Shown one piece after another: positions 21,809 through 31,400 of a stretch of 64,000 nucleotides of DNA. Under the pieces are notes generated by a model. That model had not been told where the DNA came from. It searched no databases and saw nothing but the letters and a program-made list of their open reading frames with translations. The DNA comes from Corallococcus caeni. Its GTDB lineage: Bacteria; Myxococcota; Myxococcia; Myxococcales; Myxococcaceae. The DNA lies in NCBI RefSeq assembly GCF_036245865.1, contig NZ_BTTW01000013.1, positions 124,001 through 188,000 on the forward strand, read 5' to 3'. Numbering within the stretch: position 1 is the first letter of the stretch; each line of letters opens with the position of its first letter. Both the position numbers and the translations under genes were made by a program.

Positions 21809-22615
21809 CTAGAAGCCGAACTGGACGAGCCGGGCGCGGTACGGCGTGGAGTTGCTCCGGCCCGCCTGGTCGTCCCAGCCCTTGAACTCCACGTCATCCA
21901 GGAGCCGCTCCGTCTGGCCGTTGACGGTGACGGCGTTGATCAACGGCGCGCCCAGCGAGCCCACGTTGCGGGCCGCGAGCCGGTTCACCGGATCCAACGC
22001 CTCCTGCCGTCCCTGGGAGCAGCTGTCGGTGAAGTAGCAGCCCCGGTCGCAGGTGGCCTTCGAGTTGTAGGCGCCATGCTTGTTCACGGCCACGTAGATG
22101 CGCGGCGCGCCCCGGTACGCCCCCGCGTACTCCAGCTGCGCGTAGCCGTACCAGCCCGACGAGTCGCACGCCGTCTCCAGGTGCGCGGACAGGAAGGCCT
22201 GGTCCAGGTACCAGCGGCCGTCGGCGTAGTGCACGTCCAGCACCTGGAACTCGGAGTCCCCGTCGTGCGCGAAGACGTTGAAGATGCCCAGGCTGGGGAT
22301 GCCGTGGTCCTCCGAATAGGCGTCCAGGTAGAAGATGCGCAGCGTGCGCAGCGCGGAGCTCAACGGCCGCGCCGCGAAGTACGGCCGGCGCGCCACGCCC
22401 TTCTCCCCCTGGGCAATCCACAGCGTGGGCATGAAGGCCGCCGCCACCTGGAGCTCGCAGGCGTCGCTCACGCCGTCGCCGTCCGCATCCGGCACCTGCC
22501 CCCAGCACGCCTCCGCGGGCGGCAGGTCGGGCAGGCCTTGCGCGAGCGCGGGGACGGACAGCAACGACAGCACCAGCACCCACGCTCGAGCGTGGGAACG
22601 GAGGACGGGGGTCAT
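21809..22615 (-). CDS. Secreted protein with calcium-binding-type loop, hypothetical
   Basis: This 268-residue exported protein begins with a signal peptide ending around PALAQG. A DADGDGVSDACE segment near residue 43 resembles a thrombospondin type 3 or dockerin-like calcium loop. The main domain contains YFAARPL, YSEDHGIPSLG, HDGDSEFQVLDVHY and VNKHGAYNSKATCD. A His/Asp-rich pattern of this kind recalls Vps62-related bacterial secreted proteins, though I hold that loosely. At least five cysteines in the mature part suggest disulphides in the periplasm or outside. It converges with typA and is divergent from the AraC regulator. Confidence 0.8.
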   Translation of the reverse strand: MTPVLRSHARAWVLVLSLLSVPALAQGLPDLPPAEACWGQVPDADGDGVSDACELQVAAAFMPTLWIAQGEKGVARRPYFAARPLSSALRTLRIFYLDAYSEDHGIPSLGIFNVFAHDGDSEFQVLDVHYADGRWYLDQAFLSAHLETACDSSGWYGYAQLEYAGAYRGAPRIYVAVNKHGAYNSKATCDRGCYFTDSCSQGRQEALDPVNRLAARNVGSLGAPLINAVTVNGQTERLLDDVEFKGWDDQAGRSNSTPYRARLVQFGF

Positions 22616-22775
22616 GGGCTTACCTGGAAAGAACCGCGAGGGTGACTTTCAGGGTGAGCACACGAGCGACAGAGCTGAATCCGCCCGTCAGGCCGGGGCA
22701 CCTGTCCGCCGGTCGTCGAAGCGGTAGTAGAACCGCGCCAGGACACGGGCGTCCGGGAGGAGGCGGCAGCAGCGG

Positions 22776-23594
22776 GTGGAGTCCAACGCGGGCAAGCCTC
22801 GGGGCCTGTTGCATCCGCGCCCGGATCCCCGGCACTTCGAGCACGTCCGCGTCCTGCCGTCGGAGGACCTGCGCCCCTGGGTCGAACACTTCTGGGCCGT
22901 GCGCTGGGACCTGCGCGGACAGCCGCCCGTGCATCAGCAGACCCTGCCACACCCGTCCGTGCACTGGGCCTTCCAGGACGGCACGTCACGCGTGGGCGGC
23001 GTGCACCGGGGCCGCTTCTCCCTCACGCTGGAGGGGCTGGGCGGCGTGTTCGCCATCAAGTTCCGGCCCGGAGGCTTCTTCCCCTTCGTGGGCACGCCCG
23101 TGTCCGCCCTCACGCAGCGCACCGTGCCCCCGGAGCCCCTGCTGGGCCCCAGGGCGCGGGAGCTGGAGGCGGCCATCCTCGCCACCGACGTCACGCGCGA
23201 CGCGGACGCGGAGCGCATCGCGCTGGCGGAGGCCTTCCTGCGGGCGCACAGGCCCGCGCCGGATCCGAACGTGGCGTGGGTGCAGGAGCGCGTCACCCGC
23301 ATCCTGGAGGACCGCGCGGTGACGAAGGTGGAGGACCTGCTCACGCCGGGTGGCCCGGGCCTGCGCACGCTGCAGCGGCTGTTCAACCGCTACGTGGGCG
23401 TGAGCCCCAAGTGGGTCATCCAGCGCTACCGTCTGCATGAAGCTGCGGAGCGGCTGCGCGAAACTCCGCCGCCGGAGCTGGCGCGGCTGGCGCTGGAGCT
23501 GGGCTACTTCGACCAGGCCCACTTCATCCGCGACTTCCGGCGCGTCGTGGGCCACACGCCCGCCGGATACGCCCGGCAGGCGGCGCGGCGTTGA
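22776..23594 (+). CDS. AraC family transcriptional regulator
   Basis: A 272-residue regulator. The N-terminal domain (PSEDLRPWVEHFWAVRWDL, LPHPSVHWAFQDG, GVFAIKFRPGGFFPF) is of the DUF6597-like effector type found in many proteobacterial AraC proteins. The C-terminal 100 residues hold the two helix-turn-helix motifs, including LRTLQRLFNRYVGVSPKWV and ARLALELGYFDQAHFIRDFR, then GHTPAGYARQ. The GTG at 22776 is preceded by GGGAGGAGG about 12 bases away. It is divergent from the secreted-protein gene and convergent with gltH, the stops being five bases apart. The target is unknown. Confidence 0.93.
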   Translation: MESNAGKPRGLLHPRPDPRHFEHVRVLPSEDLRPWVEHFWAVRWDLRGQPPVHQQTLPHPSVHWAFQDGTSRVGGVHRGRFSLTLEGLGGVFAIKFRPGGFFPFVGTPVSALTQRTVPPEPLLGPRARELEAAILATDVTRDADAERIALAEAFLRAHRPAPDPNVAWVQERVTRILEDRAVTKVEDLLTPGGPGLRTLQRLFNRYVGVSPKWVIQRYRLHEAAERLRETPPPELARLALELGYFDQAHFIRDFRRVVGHTPAGYARQAARR

Positions 23595-23598
23595 AGCC

Positions 23599-24213
23599 TC
23601 AGAACGTGTACTTCACGCGCGGGAACACGGCGAACGACATGATGTTGGGCCCGAAGATGTAGCGCCCCAGCAGGTCCGCCCCCACGGAGAAGTGGTCGAA
23701 GGACGTCGCGTACTCCACGCCCACGCCCAGGCCCGCGTTGAAGGCGTTGATGGAGCGGCCCGGGTCGCCCTCGTCCGGATCCACCGGCGTGGGGTCCAGG
23801 CGCGTGTAGCCCGCCGCCACCTTGGGCGTCAGGTAGAAGCGGTGGGCCAGCTGCACGTGGTACGCGGCCGTCAGGTCGCCAAAGGCCACCGTGAAGTTGT
23901 CCGACAGCGCGCAGACGTTGGAGTCCGGCAGGTAGCCCGCGAAGCAGTTCTGCGCGGAGGACCCCAGCGCGAAGTGGGCGCCCAGGGACAGCCGCTCCGT
24001 CAGGTCATAGCCGATGCCCAGCTGCACGTACGACTGCGCGTTGGAGTAGCTGTTCTCGCCGCCCACCGTGAAGAACACCCCGACGTCGGTCTCGGTGAAG
24101 AACCCCCGGCGCGGCTCGAACGGGACGCCCTCCGGCGGGGTGGCTCCCAGGGCCGGCGTCGCCAGCGCGAGCGCGGCCAACAGCAGCGACTTCCTCACGA
24201 CTCCTCCCGTCAC
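23599..24213 (-). CDS. gltH: Outer-membrane barrel protein GltH (CglE) of the gliding machinery
   Basis: A 204-residue protein with a signal peptide (VVRKSLLLAALALATPALG) and amphipathic beta-strands throughout the mature part. It ends in aromatic Phe (FPRVKYTF) as expected for an outer-membrane barrel. The GTG at 24213 is selected because AGGAGG lies five bases upstream; the longer frame from 24324 reads through a terminator. It follows gltG, the position of gltH in the Myxococcus xanthus order D-E-F-G-H, where GltH corresponds to the stimulatable motility protein CglE. The assignment rests on order and topology rather than a diagnostic motif. A terminator upstream suggests it has its own promoter. 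Confidence 0.7.
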   Translation of the reverse strand: MTGGVVRKSLLLAALALATPALGATPPEGVPFEPRRGFFTETDVGVFFTVGGENSYSNAQSYVQLGIGYDLTERLSLGAHFALGSSAQNCFAGYLPDSNVCALSDNFTVAFGDLTAAYHVQLAHRFYLTPKVAAGYTRLDPTPVDPDEGDPGRSINAFNAGLGVGVEYATSFDHFSVGADLLGRYIFGPNIMSFAVFPRVKYTF

Positions 24214-24291
24214 GTTGTCCTCCTGCTCCCTCGCACTCCGGGCAGCAGCGGCACGGACAGTAGTGATGCCGGGCACGAAACGGCAGCGGGG

Positions 24292-24328
24292 AAAAACGAA
24301 AATGGCGTGGACCGTTTCGTCCACGCCA
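24292..24328 (-). terminator. Intrinsic terminator after gltG
   Basis: On the minus strand a perfect 10-bp stem (TGGCGTGGAC / GTCCACGCCA) with a 6-base loop is followed by TTTTCGTTTTT. This is the clearest terminator in the window and lies 35 bases past the gltG stop, before gltH. Confidence 0.88.
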
Positions 24329-24362
24329 CTTCGGTCTTCCAGTCTACGAATCGCGCCCCACG

Positions 24363-26468
24363 TTACTCAGCGGCGTCCGCGCCCGAGGGCGAGAACAGCC
24401 AGGGGTACGTCACATTCACCACGCCGCCGCCCTTGGGCTCCGGGAACTTCCAGCGGCGGATGCGGGAGATCATGCACTGCTCCGCCGGGGTGCTGCCCAG
24501 CGTGGACTCCGACACGTTGGCGTCCGCCACCGCGCCCGCCGGGTCGATGGTGAAGGCCACCGCGACCTTGCCAGCCAGCGCCGGGTTCTTGTTCAGCTCC
24601 GACTCGTAGCAGTACTTGATCTCATTCTGGTGCCGCCGGATGACCTTGGCGATGACGTCCTTGTCCAGGCCGCCAATCACCGTCGTCTTGCCGGGGATGA
24701 CCTTGGTGACGGACTTGCCGCGGCCGCCCAGGTCGATGCCGCCGGACCCGCCCGTGCCCCGGCCGTTGCCCTGGGTGCCCAGGCCGCCGATGCCCAGCGC
24801 CGTGCCGCCACCGCCGTTGCCCGTGCCGCGCGAACCCATGCCGCCCACGCCGTGAGCGTCACCCATGGCCGCGCCGCCCTTGAGGCCGCCCAGCGAGTTG
24901 TTGATGCCGGTGCCGATGCCGCCCGGACCGAACACGTCCGACGCGCCACCCTTCATGCCCTTGAGCGCGCCCAGGAGACCGACCTTGCCCACCACCTGGC
25001 GGTCCTTCTCCTTCTTGCTCTTGTCCACCACCGGGGTGCCCGGCTTGGAGGGCGCGGCCTCCTCCTGCTTCGCCTCCTGCTTGCCGAACTTGCCCTCTTC
25101 GTCCTTCGCCTTGGCCCCCTCCTCCACGCCGGAGAGCTGGAGCTTCTTCGCCTCCACCTTCTTCTCCGGGGCGATGAGGAACTTGGCCACGCGCTGCTGG
25201 GACTCGAAGACGTCGTCCGCGGACTTCGTCTCCGTGTGCGGCGTCAGCACCATCGCGGTGACGAAGGCCGCCGCGGCGAGGATGCAGATGGCGGCGATCT
25301 TGAAGAAGCTGAAGTCGCGGTCGGACAGCGACGTCGCCAGGATGGCCGGCGACGGCTTCACGTAGCGCATCACGAACGCCACCGTGCCCAGCGACACCTC
25401 CGCCCGGTCATGCAGGCCCAGGGTGAAGAGCTGCTCCTGGTCCGGCGTGGCGTTGTTGAGCTGGCCCGCGGCGCGCAGCGCGTCCTTCGTGCGCACGTCG
25501 CCGTTGTTGGTGACGAACACGCCGGAGCCCGCCGGAGCGCGCAGCTCCAGCTTGTCGCCCTTGCTCACCGCCAGCACGTGGCGCTTGCCCACCTGCGGCG
25601 AGTACACGGTGAAGGTGTTCTTGGCGCCCTCGCCGATGGTGACCGGCGCGCCGTCCTTGAAGTGCTGGACCTCCAGCATCTGGTCGCCCCAGAGCATGGA
25701 GACCTGCAGCACCTTCGCGTCGGGCGTCGGCTGCGCGTCCCTGGGCAGCGGCTCCTGCAGGTGCGGCGGAGGCTGCGGCTTGCGGGCCGCCGCCACCTGG
25801 GGAGGCGTGGCCTTGCGCGCCGCCACCGGAGGCGCCGGAGGACCGAACACCGGGGTGGACGTCACGTTCGTGGACACCTGCGCGCCCATCGCGCCCGCCG
25901 GAGCGGAGCGCGGCGTGCTCACCGTGCCCACCACGTTGGCCGCGGGCGCGGCGTTCATCGCGGGCCGCGGAGGCGGAGGCGCCTGCCGCATGTTCGGAGG
26001 CACCGGAGCCGCGTGCGCCGCCGGAGCCGCATGCGCCGGGGGCGCACTGACCGGAGCCGCGTGGGCCACCGGAGCCGCCGGAGGCATCACCGGGTGCTGC
26101 TGGAACACGCCGGGCTGGGCCACCGCCGCCGCCGGAGCCACCGGCCGGGGCGCGTCACCGAAGAGCACCTCCACCTGCGAGGTGCCCACCGTGAGCACGT
26201 CCCCGGGCTTGAGCGCCGTGGGGATGATGAGCCTCTGCCCGGACACCTGGGTGCCAGCTTCACTGCCCAGGTCGATGGCCGTCACGGAGCCATCGTTGTC
26301 CACCTTCAGCATCACGTGGAGGTTGGACACGCGCGGATCCTGAATCTTCACCGCCGCCTGGGCGCCCGACCCCACGATGACACTCTCCGCCTCCGAAACC
26401 GTCTCCTGGATGGAGCCGTCGGGGGTGGTGATCCGAAGCGTCAAACCGTTTTTTCTCGCCGCCGCCAT
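24363..26468 (-). CDS. gltG: FHA and TonB-like gliding motility protein GltG (PglI)
   Basis: A 701-residue inner-membrane protein of the Glt complex. Residues about 10-105 form a cytoplasmic FHA domain (VIVGSGAQAAVKIQDPRVSN, LHVMLKV). A Pro/Ala linker follows (about 105-250), then a second FHA-like beta domain (about 255-370), and one membrane helix around residue 395 (IAAICILAAAAFVTAMVLTP). The periplasmic part is charged, then Gly-rich. It ends with the AgmX/PglI TonB-like domain (VIRRHQNEIKYCYESEL to MISRIRRWKFPEPKGGG), which may push on outer-membrane partners when the motor moves. It starts 56 bases after gltF and is followed by a strong terminator. Confidence 0.88.
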   Translation of the reverse strand: MAAARKNGLTLRITTPDGSIQETVSEAESVIVGSGAQAAVKIQDPRVSNLHVMLKVDNDGSVTAIDLGSEAGTQVSGQRLIIPTALKPGDVLTVGTSQVEVLFGDAPRPVAPAAAVAQPGVFQQHPVMPPAAPVAHAAPVSAPPAHAAPAAHAAPVPPNMRQAPPPPRPAMNAAPAANVVGTVSTPRSAPAGAMGAQVSTNVTSTPVFGPPAPPVAARKATPPQVAAARKPQPPPHLQEPLPRDAQPTPDAKVLQVSMLWGDQMLEVQHFKDGAPVTIGEGAKNTFTVYSPQVGKRHVLAVSKGDKLELRAPAGSGVFVTNNGDVRTKDALRAAGQLNNATPDQEQLFTLGLHDRAEVSLGTVAFVMRYVKPSPAILATSLSDRDFSFFKIAAICILAAAAFVTAMVLTPHTETKSADDVFESQQRVAKFLIAPEKKVEAKKLQLSGVEEGAKAKDEEGKFGKQEAKQEEAAPSKPGTPVVDKSKKEKDRQVVGKVGLLGALKGMKGGASDVFGPGGIGTGINNSLGGLKGGAAMGDAHGVGGMGSRGTGNGGGGTALGIGGLGTQGNGRGTGGSGGIDLGGRGKSVTKVIPGKTTVIGGLDKDVIAKVIRRHQNEIKYCYESELNKNPALAGKVAVAFTIDPAGAVADANVSESTLGSTPAEQCMISRIRRWKFPEPKGGGVVNVTYPWLFSPSGADAAE

Positions 26469-26524
26469 GAAGTTCTTCCTTCTTCCCTTCCCGTCCCGAA
26501 AACGTTCAACGCCACCTGTGCCGT

Positions 26525-26812
26525 CTAAAGATTGTCCGCTGACTTCTGAAGCTCCGGGTCGAAGTTCTCCCGGACCTTGATGAGGCTCTGGAAATCCGTC
26601 TTCTTGCGGTTGAGCACGTAGGAGCCTTCCGGCTTCGTGAGCTCGCCCTCCACCGCCACGTCCGTGAAATCAATCACCGTCTTCTTGCGGTACACGGTGC
26701 GATCCTCCTCCTGGATGATCTTCACCGAGTCCTTGCCGCTGTCCTGCGCCAGGGCGGGAGCCGCAGTCCCCAGTCCCGCCACCATCACCATCGCTGCCAG
26801 CAGTCGTTTCAT
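26525..26812 (-). CDS. gltF: Small periplasmic gliding motility protein GltF (CglF)
   Basis: A 95-residue protein with a signal peptide (MKRLLAAMVMVAGLGTAAPALAQ) and a short charged mature region (IIQEEDRTVYRKKTVIDFTD, ENFDPELQKSADNL). GGAG lies seven bases before the ATG at 26812; the long upstream frame to 27382 is out of register with gltE and is rejected. Its position between gltE and gltG and its size match GltF, the same gene as cglF in Myxococcus xanthus. GltF is thought to link outer- and inner-membrane parts of the gliding complex. Confidence 0.8.
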   Translation of the reverse strand: MKRLLAAMVMVAGLGTAAPALAQDSGKDSVKIIQEEDRTVYRKKTVIDFTDVAVEGELTKPEGSYVLNRKKTDFQSLIKVRENFDPELQKSADNL

Positions 26813-26970
26813 GTGATGTCTCCGCCAGGCCCGCTTCGCGCTGTCCATTGCAGGGCTCGCACCAACTCCAAGTCCCTGGATTCTAAGGGTGTCGCCCGGC
26901 CGCTTGCACCTGGGGGGCTGGAGGCGGGAAGAAAGTTCTCGTCCTTCCCGCCAGGGCGACTGTTGTTTCT

Positions 26971-28461
26971 TCAGGGCGTCGGAGCAGGCGAAGGCGCCGC
27001 CTGTCCATTGCCAGACGTTTCGTCGGCGGCGGGCGCGGCCGGAGCCGCCTCCGGAGCCGCTTCGGACGCACCGGTGCTGCCTTCCGCGGGGACCTGCTCG
27101 GGCGCGTTGGCGTCCTGGGGCAGCTGGTTCATCACGGACGAACCCGCGCCCCCGGTGGCGGCCGCGTCCTTCTTGGGCTCGCCCTCCGCGTCCGCCGTGG
27201 CGGCGGCCGGAGCCGGGGCCGGCGGCGGGTTCTTGAGCATGTTCTGCAGGCCGTTCACCTTGGCGGTGATGAGCTGCTTGTCCTGGTCCGTCGAGACGGG
27301 CAGCTCCTTGCAGCGGTCCAGGAACGCGATGGCCTTCTCGAAGCCCGCGCGGTCGGACGCGTACGCCCAGCCCGCGCCGCACACCGCCTCCGGCTTGTCC
27401 GCGGCGCGCGCGAGCACCTTCTCGAACGCCTCGCCCGCGGCCACGCCCTTCTTCGGATCCATGCCCTTCTGGCCGTCCAGCGCGTACGCCAGGTACAGCT
27501 GGCCCTCCAGGCCGTCCGGCTCCAGGGACAGGGCCTTGGTGAAGGCCTTCTCCGCGCCCGCGTAGTCGCGGTAGCTCAGCGCCAGGGCGCCCAGGTTGAG
27601 GTGGCCGGGCGCGAAGGTGTCATCCAGGGACACGGCCTTCTGGAACTGGGCGAGCGCGCGCGGGCGGTCGTCCATCTTCAGGTAGATCATCCCCAGCGTG
27701 TTGGAGATGGCCGGGTCGTCCGGCGTCACCTTGCGCGCGTTGATGATCAGCAGCTCCGCCAGGCGGTACTGGCCCCGGTCGTACGCCACCAGCGCCAGCG
27801 TCTTGTACGCCTCCGGGTTGTCCTTGCTGCGCGCCAACACGCGCCGGCCCGTGGCCTCCGCCTCGTCCAGCTTGCCCGCCAGCCGGTACGTCGCGGCCAG
27901 CGCGTTGAGCACGGGCTCGTCGTGTTCGTGGCCCGGCGTCTGGAGCGCCCGGGTGTAGAGCGAGAGGGCCTCGTCCAGCTGGCCCTCGTGCCGGTGCATC
28001 AGCCCCAGGTTCATCACCGACGGCGTGTGCGCGGGGTCAAGCGTGAGGACCTGCTCGTACGCCGCGCGGGCGTCCGCCGGGCGGCCCTGCTTCTCCGCGA
28101 TGACGCCCAGGTTGAACCGGGCGTTGAGCGCCTTGGGCTCCTGGGAGACGACCGCCTCGAAGCCCTTGCGCGCGGCGTCCAGGTCCCCGGCCTCGTAGGC
28201 CTTCAGGGCCTCCGCGAACTGGCCGTCGGTGTCGTCCTTCTGGGCCGGGGCGGGCGAGGGCCTGGCGGCGGCCACGGCGGCGGGCTTCTCCACCGTGTTC
28301 AGCGCGACCGGCGTGGGGCGGGGCCCCGTGGCGCAGGCCGTGGTGAAGGCGAAGGCGAAGGCCCCCGCCAGGAACATCCGCTTGGTGCGAAAGCCGTTCA
28401 TCCCCGTCGTCCCCATCCCCTTCAACTGGCTGCTGATGTCGATGCTGTGGTTCGTCTTCAC
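26971..28461 (-). CDS. gltE: TPR lipoprotein GltE (AglT)
   Basis: A 496-residue TPR lipoprotein starting at an ATG that overlaps the gltD stop (ATGA). A hydrophobic stretch leads to a lipobox-like FTTAC (Cys43). An internal Met21 would give a more usual 22-residue lipoprotein signal and is a plausible true start. The middle carries about eight TPR units, for example AFEAGDLDAARKGFE-like repeats (AYEAGDLDAARKGFEAVVSQ), RFNLGVIAEKQGRPADARAA and LNLGALALSYRDYAGAEKAF. The last 100 residues are Pro/Ala/Glu-rich and disordered. In Myxococcus xanthus AglT/GltE is needed for adventurous gliding and works with AgmU. The gap of 158 bases to gltF is unusually long for this operon. Confidence 0.87.
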   Translation of the reverse strand: MKTNHSIDISSQLKGMGTTGMNGFRTKRMFLAGAFAFAFTTACATGPRPTPVALNTVEKPAAVAAARPSPAPAQKDDTDGQFAEALKAYEAGDLDAARKGFEAVVSQEPKALNARFNLGVIAEKQGRPADARAAYEQVLTLDPAHTPSVMNLGLMHRHEGQLDEALSLYTRALQTPGHEHDEPVLNALAATYRLAGKLDEAEATGRRVLARSKDNPEAYKTLALVAYDRGQYRLAELLIINARKVTPDDPAISNTLGMIYLKMDDRPRALAQFQKAVSLDDTFAPGHLNLGALALSYRDYAGAEKAFTKALSLEPDGLEGQLYLAYALDGQKGMDPKKGVAAGEAFEKVLARAADKPEAVCGAGWAYASDRAGFEKAIAFLDRCKELPVSTDQDKQLITAKVNGLQNMLKNPPPAPAPAAATADAEGEPKKDAAATGGAGSSVMNQLPQDANAPEQVPAEGSTGASEAAPEAAPAAPAADETSGNGQAAPSPAPTP

Positions 28462-31400
28462 GGCCGCACCCCCTCGAGCAACGCGGTGGGTTCAGGCTTC
28501 GGCGCTCCGGAGCCTTCGGGCGGCCCTTCCGGCGCGGCAGGCTTCGCGCCCTCCGCGGGCACGGCCTCCGGCGCGGCAGGCGCGGCGGCGGGCTTCGGCT
28601 CCGCGGAGGCGCTGATGGGGCCGTTGAGGTCCTTCAGCACGCCCGCGGCGATGCGCGAATCACTGCTGCCCCGGTACGTCACCGGCTTCACCTGGGCGTA
28701 GGCACCCGGGCGCAGCTTGTTGATCTGATCCTGCGCGGCCAGCGTCCACTCGCTGTAGATGCCCAGCTCGTAGGCCTTCTGGAGGCCCTTCTCCAGCGCC
28801 TCGCTGGACTTCTCCTCCAGGGGCATGGCCAGGTTCTCCAGCTCCGCGCGGTACATGCTGAGCTGCTCGTCATCCAGCCCGGACGGGTCCGGCGAGTCCA
28901 TGATGTTGCGAGCGAAGTCCGCGTACGCCAGGCCAATGCGGGTCAGCGCCGCGATGCCCCACTCGCCGGAGCCCGTGGCGAGCACCGCCGCGTACTCCTT
29001 CTCCACGCGCTGCATCTCCTTCTGCTTGGCCGTCAGGTCGCGGCGGATGGTGGAGACGCGCGTGAACTTGATGTCCGAGAAGCGCTTCCACGTGGGCTCC
29101 AGCGCCAGGAAGCGCGCGTGGCCGTACGCGTTGAGCACCGCGGTGTCCTTGCGCACGCTCTCCGCCAGCTTGTTCCAGCCGCGCACCAGCTCCTCCTGCG
29201 CCTTCTCCTGGCCGCGCACGTCCTTCATCTTCTGGTACGCGAGCAGCTCGTGGTACCGCGCCAGGTACGGCTGCCCCGCGACGGTGCGCGAGTCCCGGCC
29301 GTAGTCCTCCACGAAGCGGTTGAAGGCGCGGGCCGCGTCGCCCCACTTCTTCTCCTTCTCCCACACGAGGCCGATGGAGAACGCCACCTGGGGCACGTCC
29401 TTGCGGTCCTTGAAGCGCGTCAGGTAGCTGTTCCACGCGTTGACGGCCTTCTGGGACTCGCCCAGGCCGTCGTACCAGACGCCCGCGTTGAAGAGGGCGT
29501 CCGCCACCCACTCGCCCGCCGCGTCCACCTGCGCCTTGCGCTCCGCGGCCTTCTGCGCGCGCTTGGACTCCACGTCCTCCACGGCGCCCGGCGTGTCGTC
29601 CTTCTTCGCGACGGTGGTGGCCTTGGCCTTCTTCTCCTTGTCCTTCTTCGACTGCGACTCGCGAGCCTTGATGGCGGCGTCGTACTCGGCCACGAAGGAC
29701 TCGGACATCGCCGCGGCCTTCTTGAACTCGGCGACCTTCTCGTAGAGGCCGGACAGCGTGTAGCGGGTCTTCAACTCGAAGTTGCTGTTCGGGTACTCCT
29801 TGAGGACGCGCTCGCCGGCGGTGATGCCCTTGTCCACCTCACCGGCCTCCTGCGCGATGACCATGGCGTAGGTGAGCGCGCGGTCCGCGTTCTCCGACTT
29901 GGGGAACTCCGTCACGAAGGCGAGGAACTCCTCGGCGGCCTTCGCCGGGTTCTTCTCCTTCTTGTAGACGACCTCGTCCACGTACTTGTACTGGCTGCCT
30001 TCCACCACGCGGGCCACGCGCAGGGCGAAGTCGGAGCCGGGCTTGGACAGCTTCTTGTTGCCCAGGAACTTGCGCGAGAGCGTGTTGAGCTCCTGCCACT
30101 CCTCGCGGCTCTCCAGCACGTACAGGGTCAGGTCCGCGGCGTCGCGCGAGCGGCGCTCCTCCGGGAACTTCTCGATGATCTCCCCGAAGCGGCGGGCCGC
30201 GTCCACGAAGTGCGCGCGGTCGTAGAGGATGACGGCCGCCTGGTAGCGCAGGTCGATCTCATCCTGGTTGCCCGGGTAGAGGGTGTTGTACGTGTCGCAC
30301 GCGGCGACCAGCCGGTCCTCGAACTTCGTGAGCGCCTGCTCGGCCTGCTCCTTGGCGTCGCGCTTCACCAGCTTCTGCTTGGCGACGTCGCCCTTGTCCT
30401 TCTTCTCGTCGACCTTCTGGCCGTCCTTCAGGTCGCTCTTGGAGAGCTGGCCGCGCTCGATCTTGACCAGCTTGTCGTACGCGAGCACCGCGTTGTACGC
30501 GGCGGACTTGCGGTAGGACTCGTTGGAGACCTCCTTCGCGGAGTCGCGGTCCGGGATCTTGAACGCCACGACGGCGTCGTACTCGCCGGCGGCGGCCTCC
30601 CACTCCTCCAGGGCCCAGAGGATTTCCGCGTAGAAGAAGCGGATGTTGAAGGCGGAGTCCGCGACGAACTCCGGGTTGTCGCTGGAGGCGAACGCGTCCA
30701 CGTACTGCTTGTAGATGTCGCGGGCCAGCCGGTAGGTCTCCACCTGGCGCGTCTTCTGCGCCTCCTGGTGGTACTCGGTGACCATCACGCGCATGGCCTC
30801 TTCGGTGACGCTGAAGGCGTTGCGCAGCACGCCCGCGTTGCTGGCGTTGGCGGTCCACCACTCGCCACCCGGGCGGTAGAGGTCCACCATCCGCTTCATC
30901 TCCTTGCGGACCTGCTGGCGCTGGCGGAGCCCTTCGTACGCGCGCACCACCGCCTGCTGGTACTCCGGCGCGTTCGCGCCCATGGGCGAGTCGTCGATGA
31001 GCGTGCGGTACACCAGGATGGCGCTGTCGAAGTGGCCCGCGTCCACCAGGCCCGCGGCCGTCTTGGCCAGCAGCCGGCCCTGGCGCTTCGGCGGGGCCTT
31101 CTGCTTGAAGTAGGCGAGCGCCTCCTTGGGCTGATCCAGCTGGACGTAGAAGACGGTGAGGTCGTTGAGGGCCTCCGTGCGCAGGTCGCCCAGCTCCTCG
31201 CCGCGCTGGCCCGCGTAGTCCACGACCTCGTGGAGCTTCTTCAGGCCCGCGTCCAGGTCGCCCGCGTTGAAGTCACACCAGGACAGCTTGTAGGTGGCGT
31301 AGGCGTAGATCTTCGGGACGCCGGAGTCGCGCGCCTTCTCGTAGTTCTCCTTCGCGGGCGCGAGCTTGTTGTTCTCGAAGTAGTGGTTGCCCAGCTGGAT

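Noticed and set aside
23599-23760. Overlapping AraC and glt genes as one operon
   Set aside because: The AraC gene is on the plus strand and converges with gltH, so it is not part of the glt transcript.
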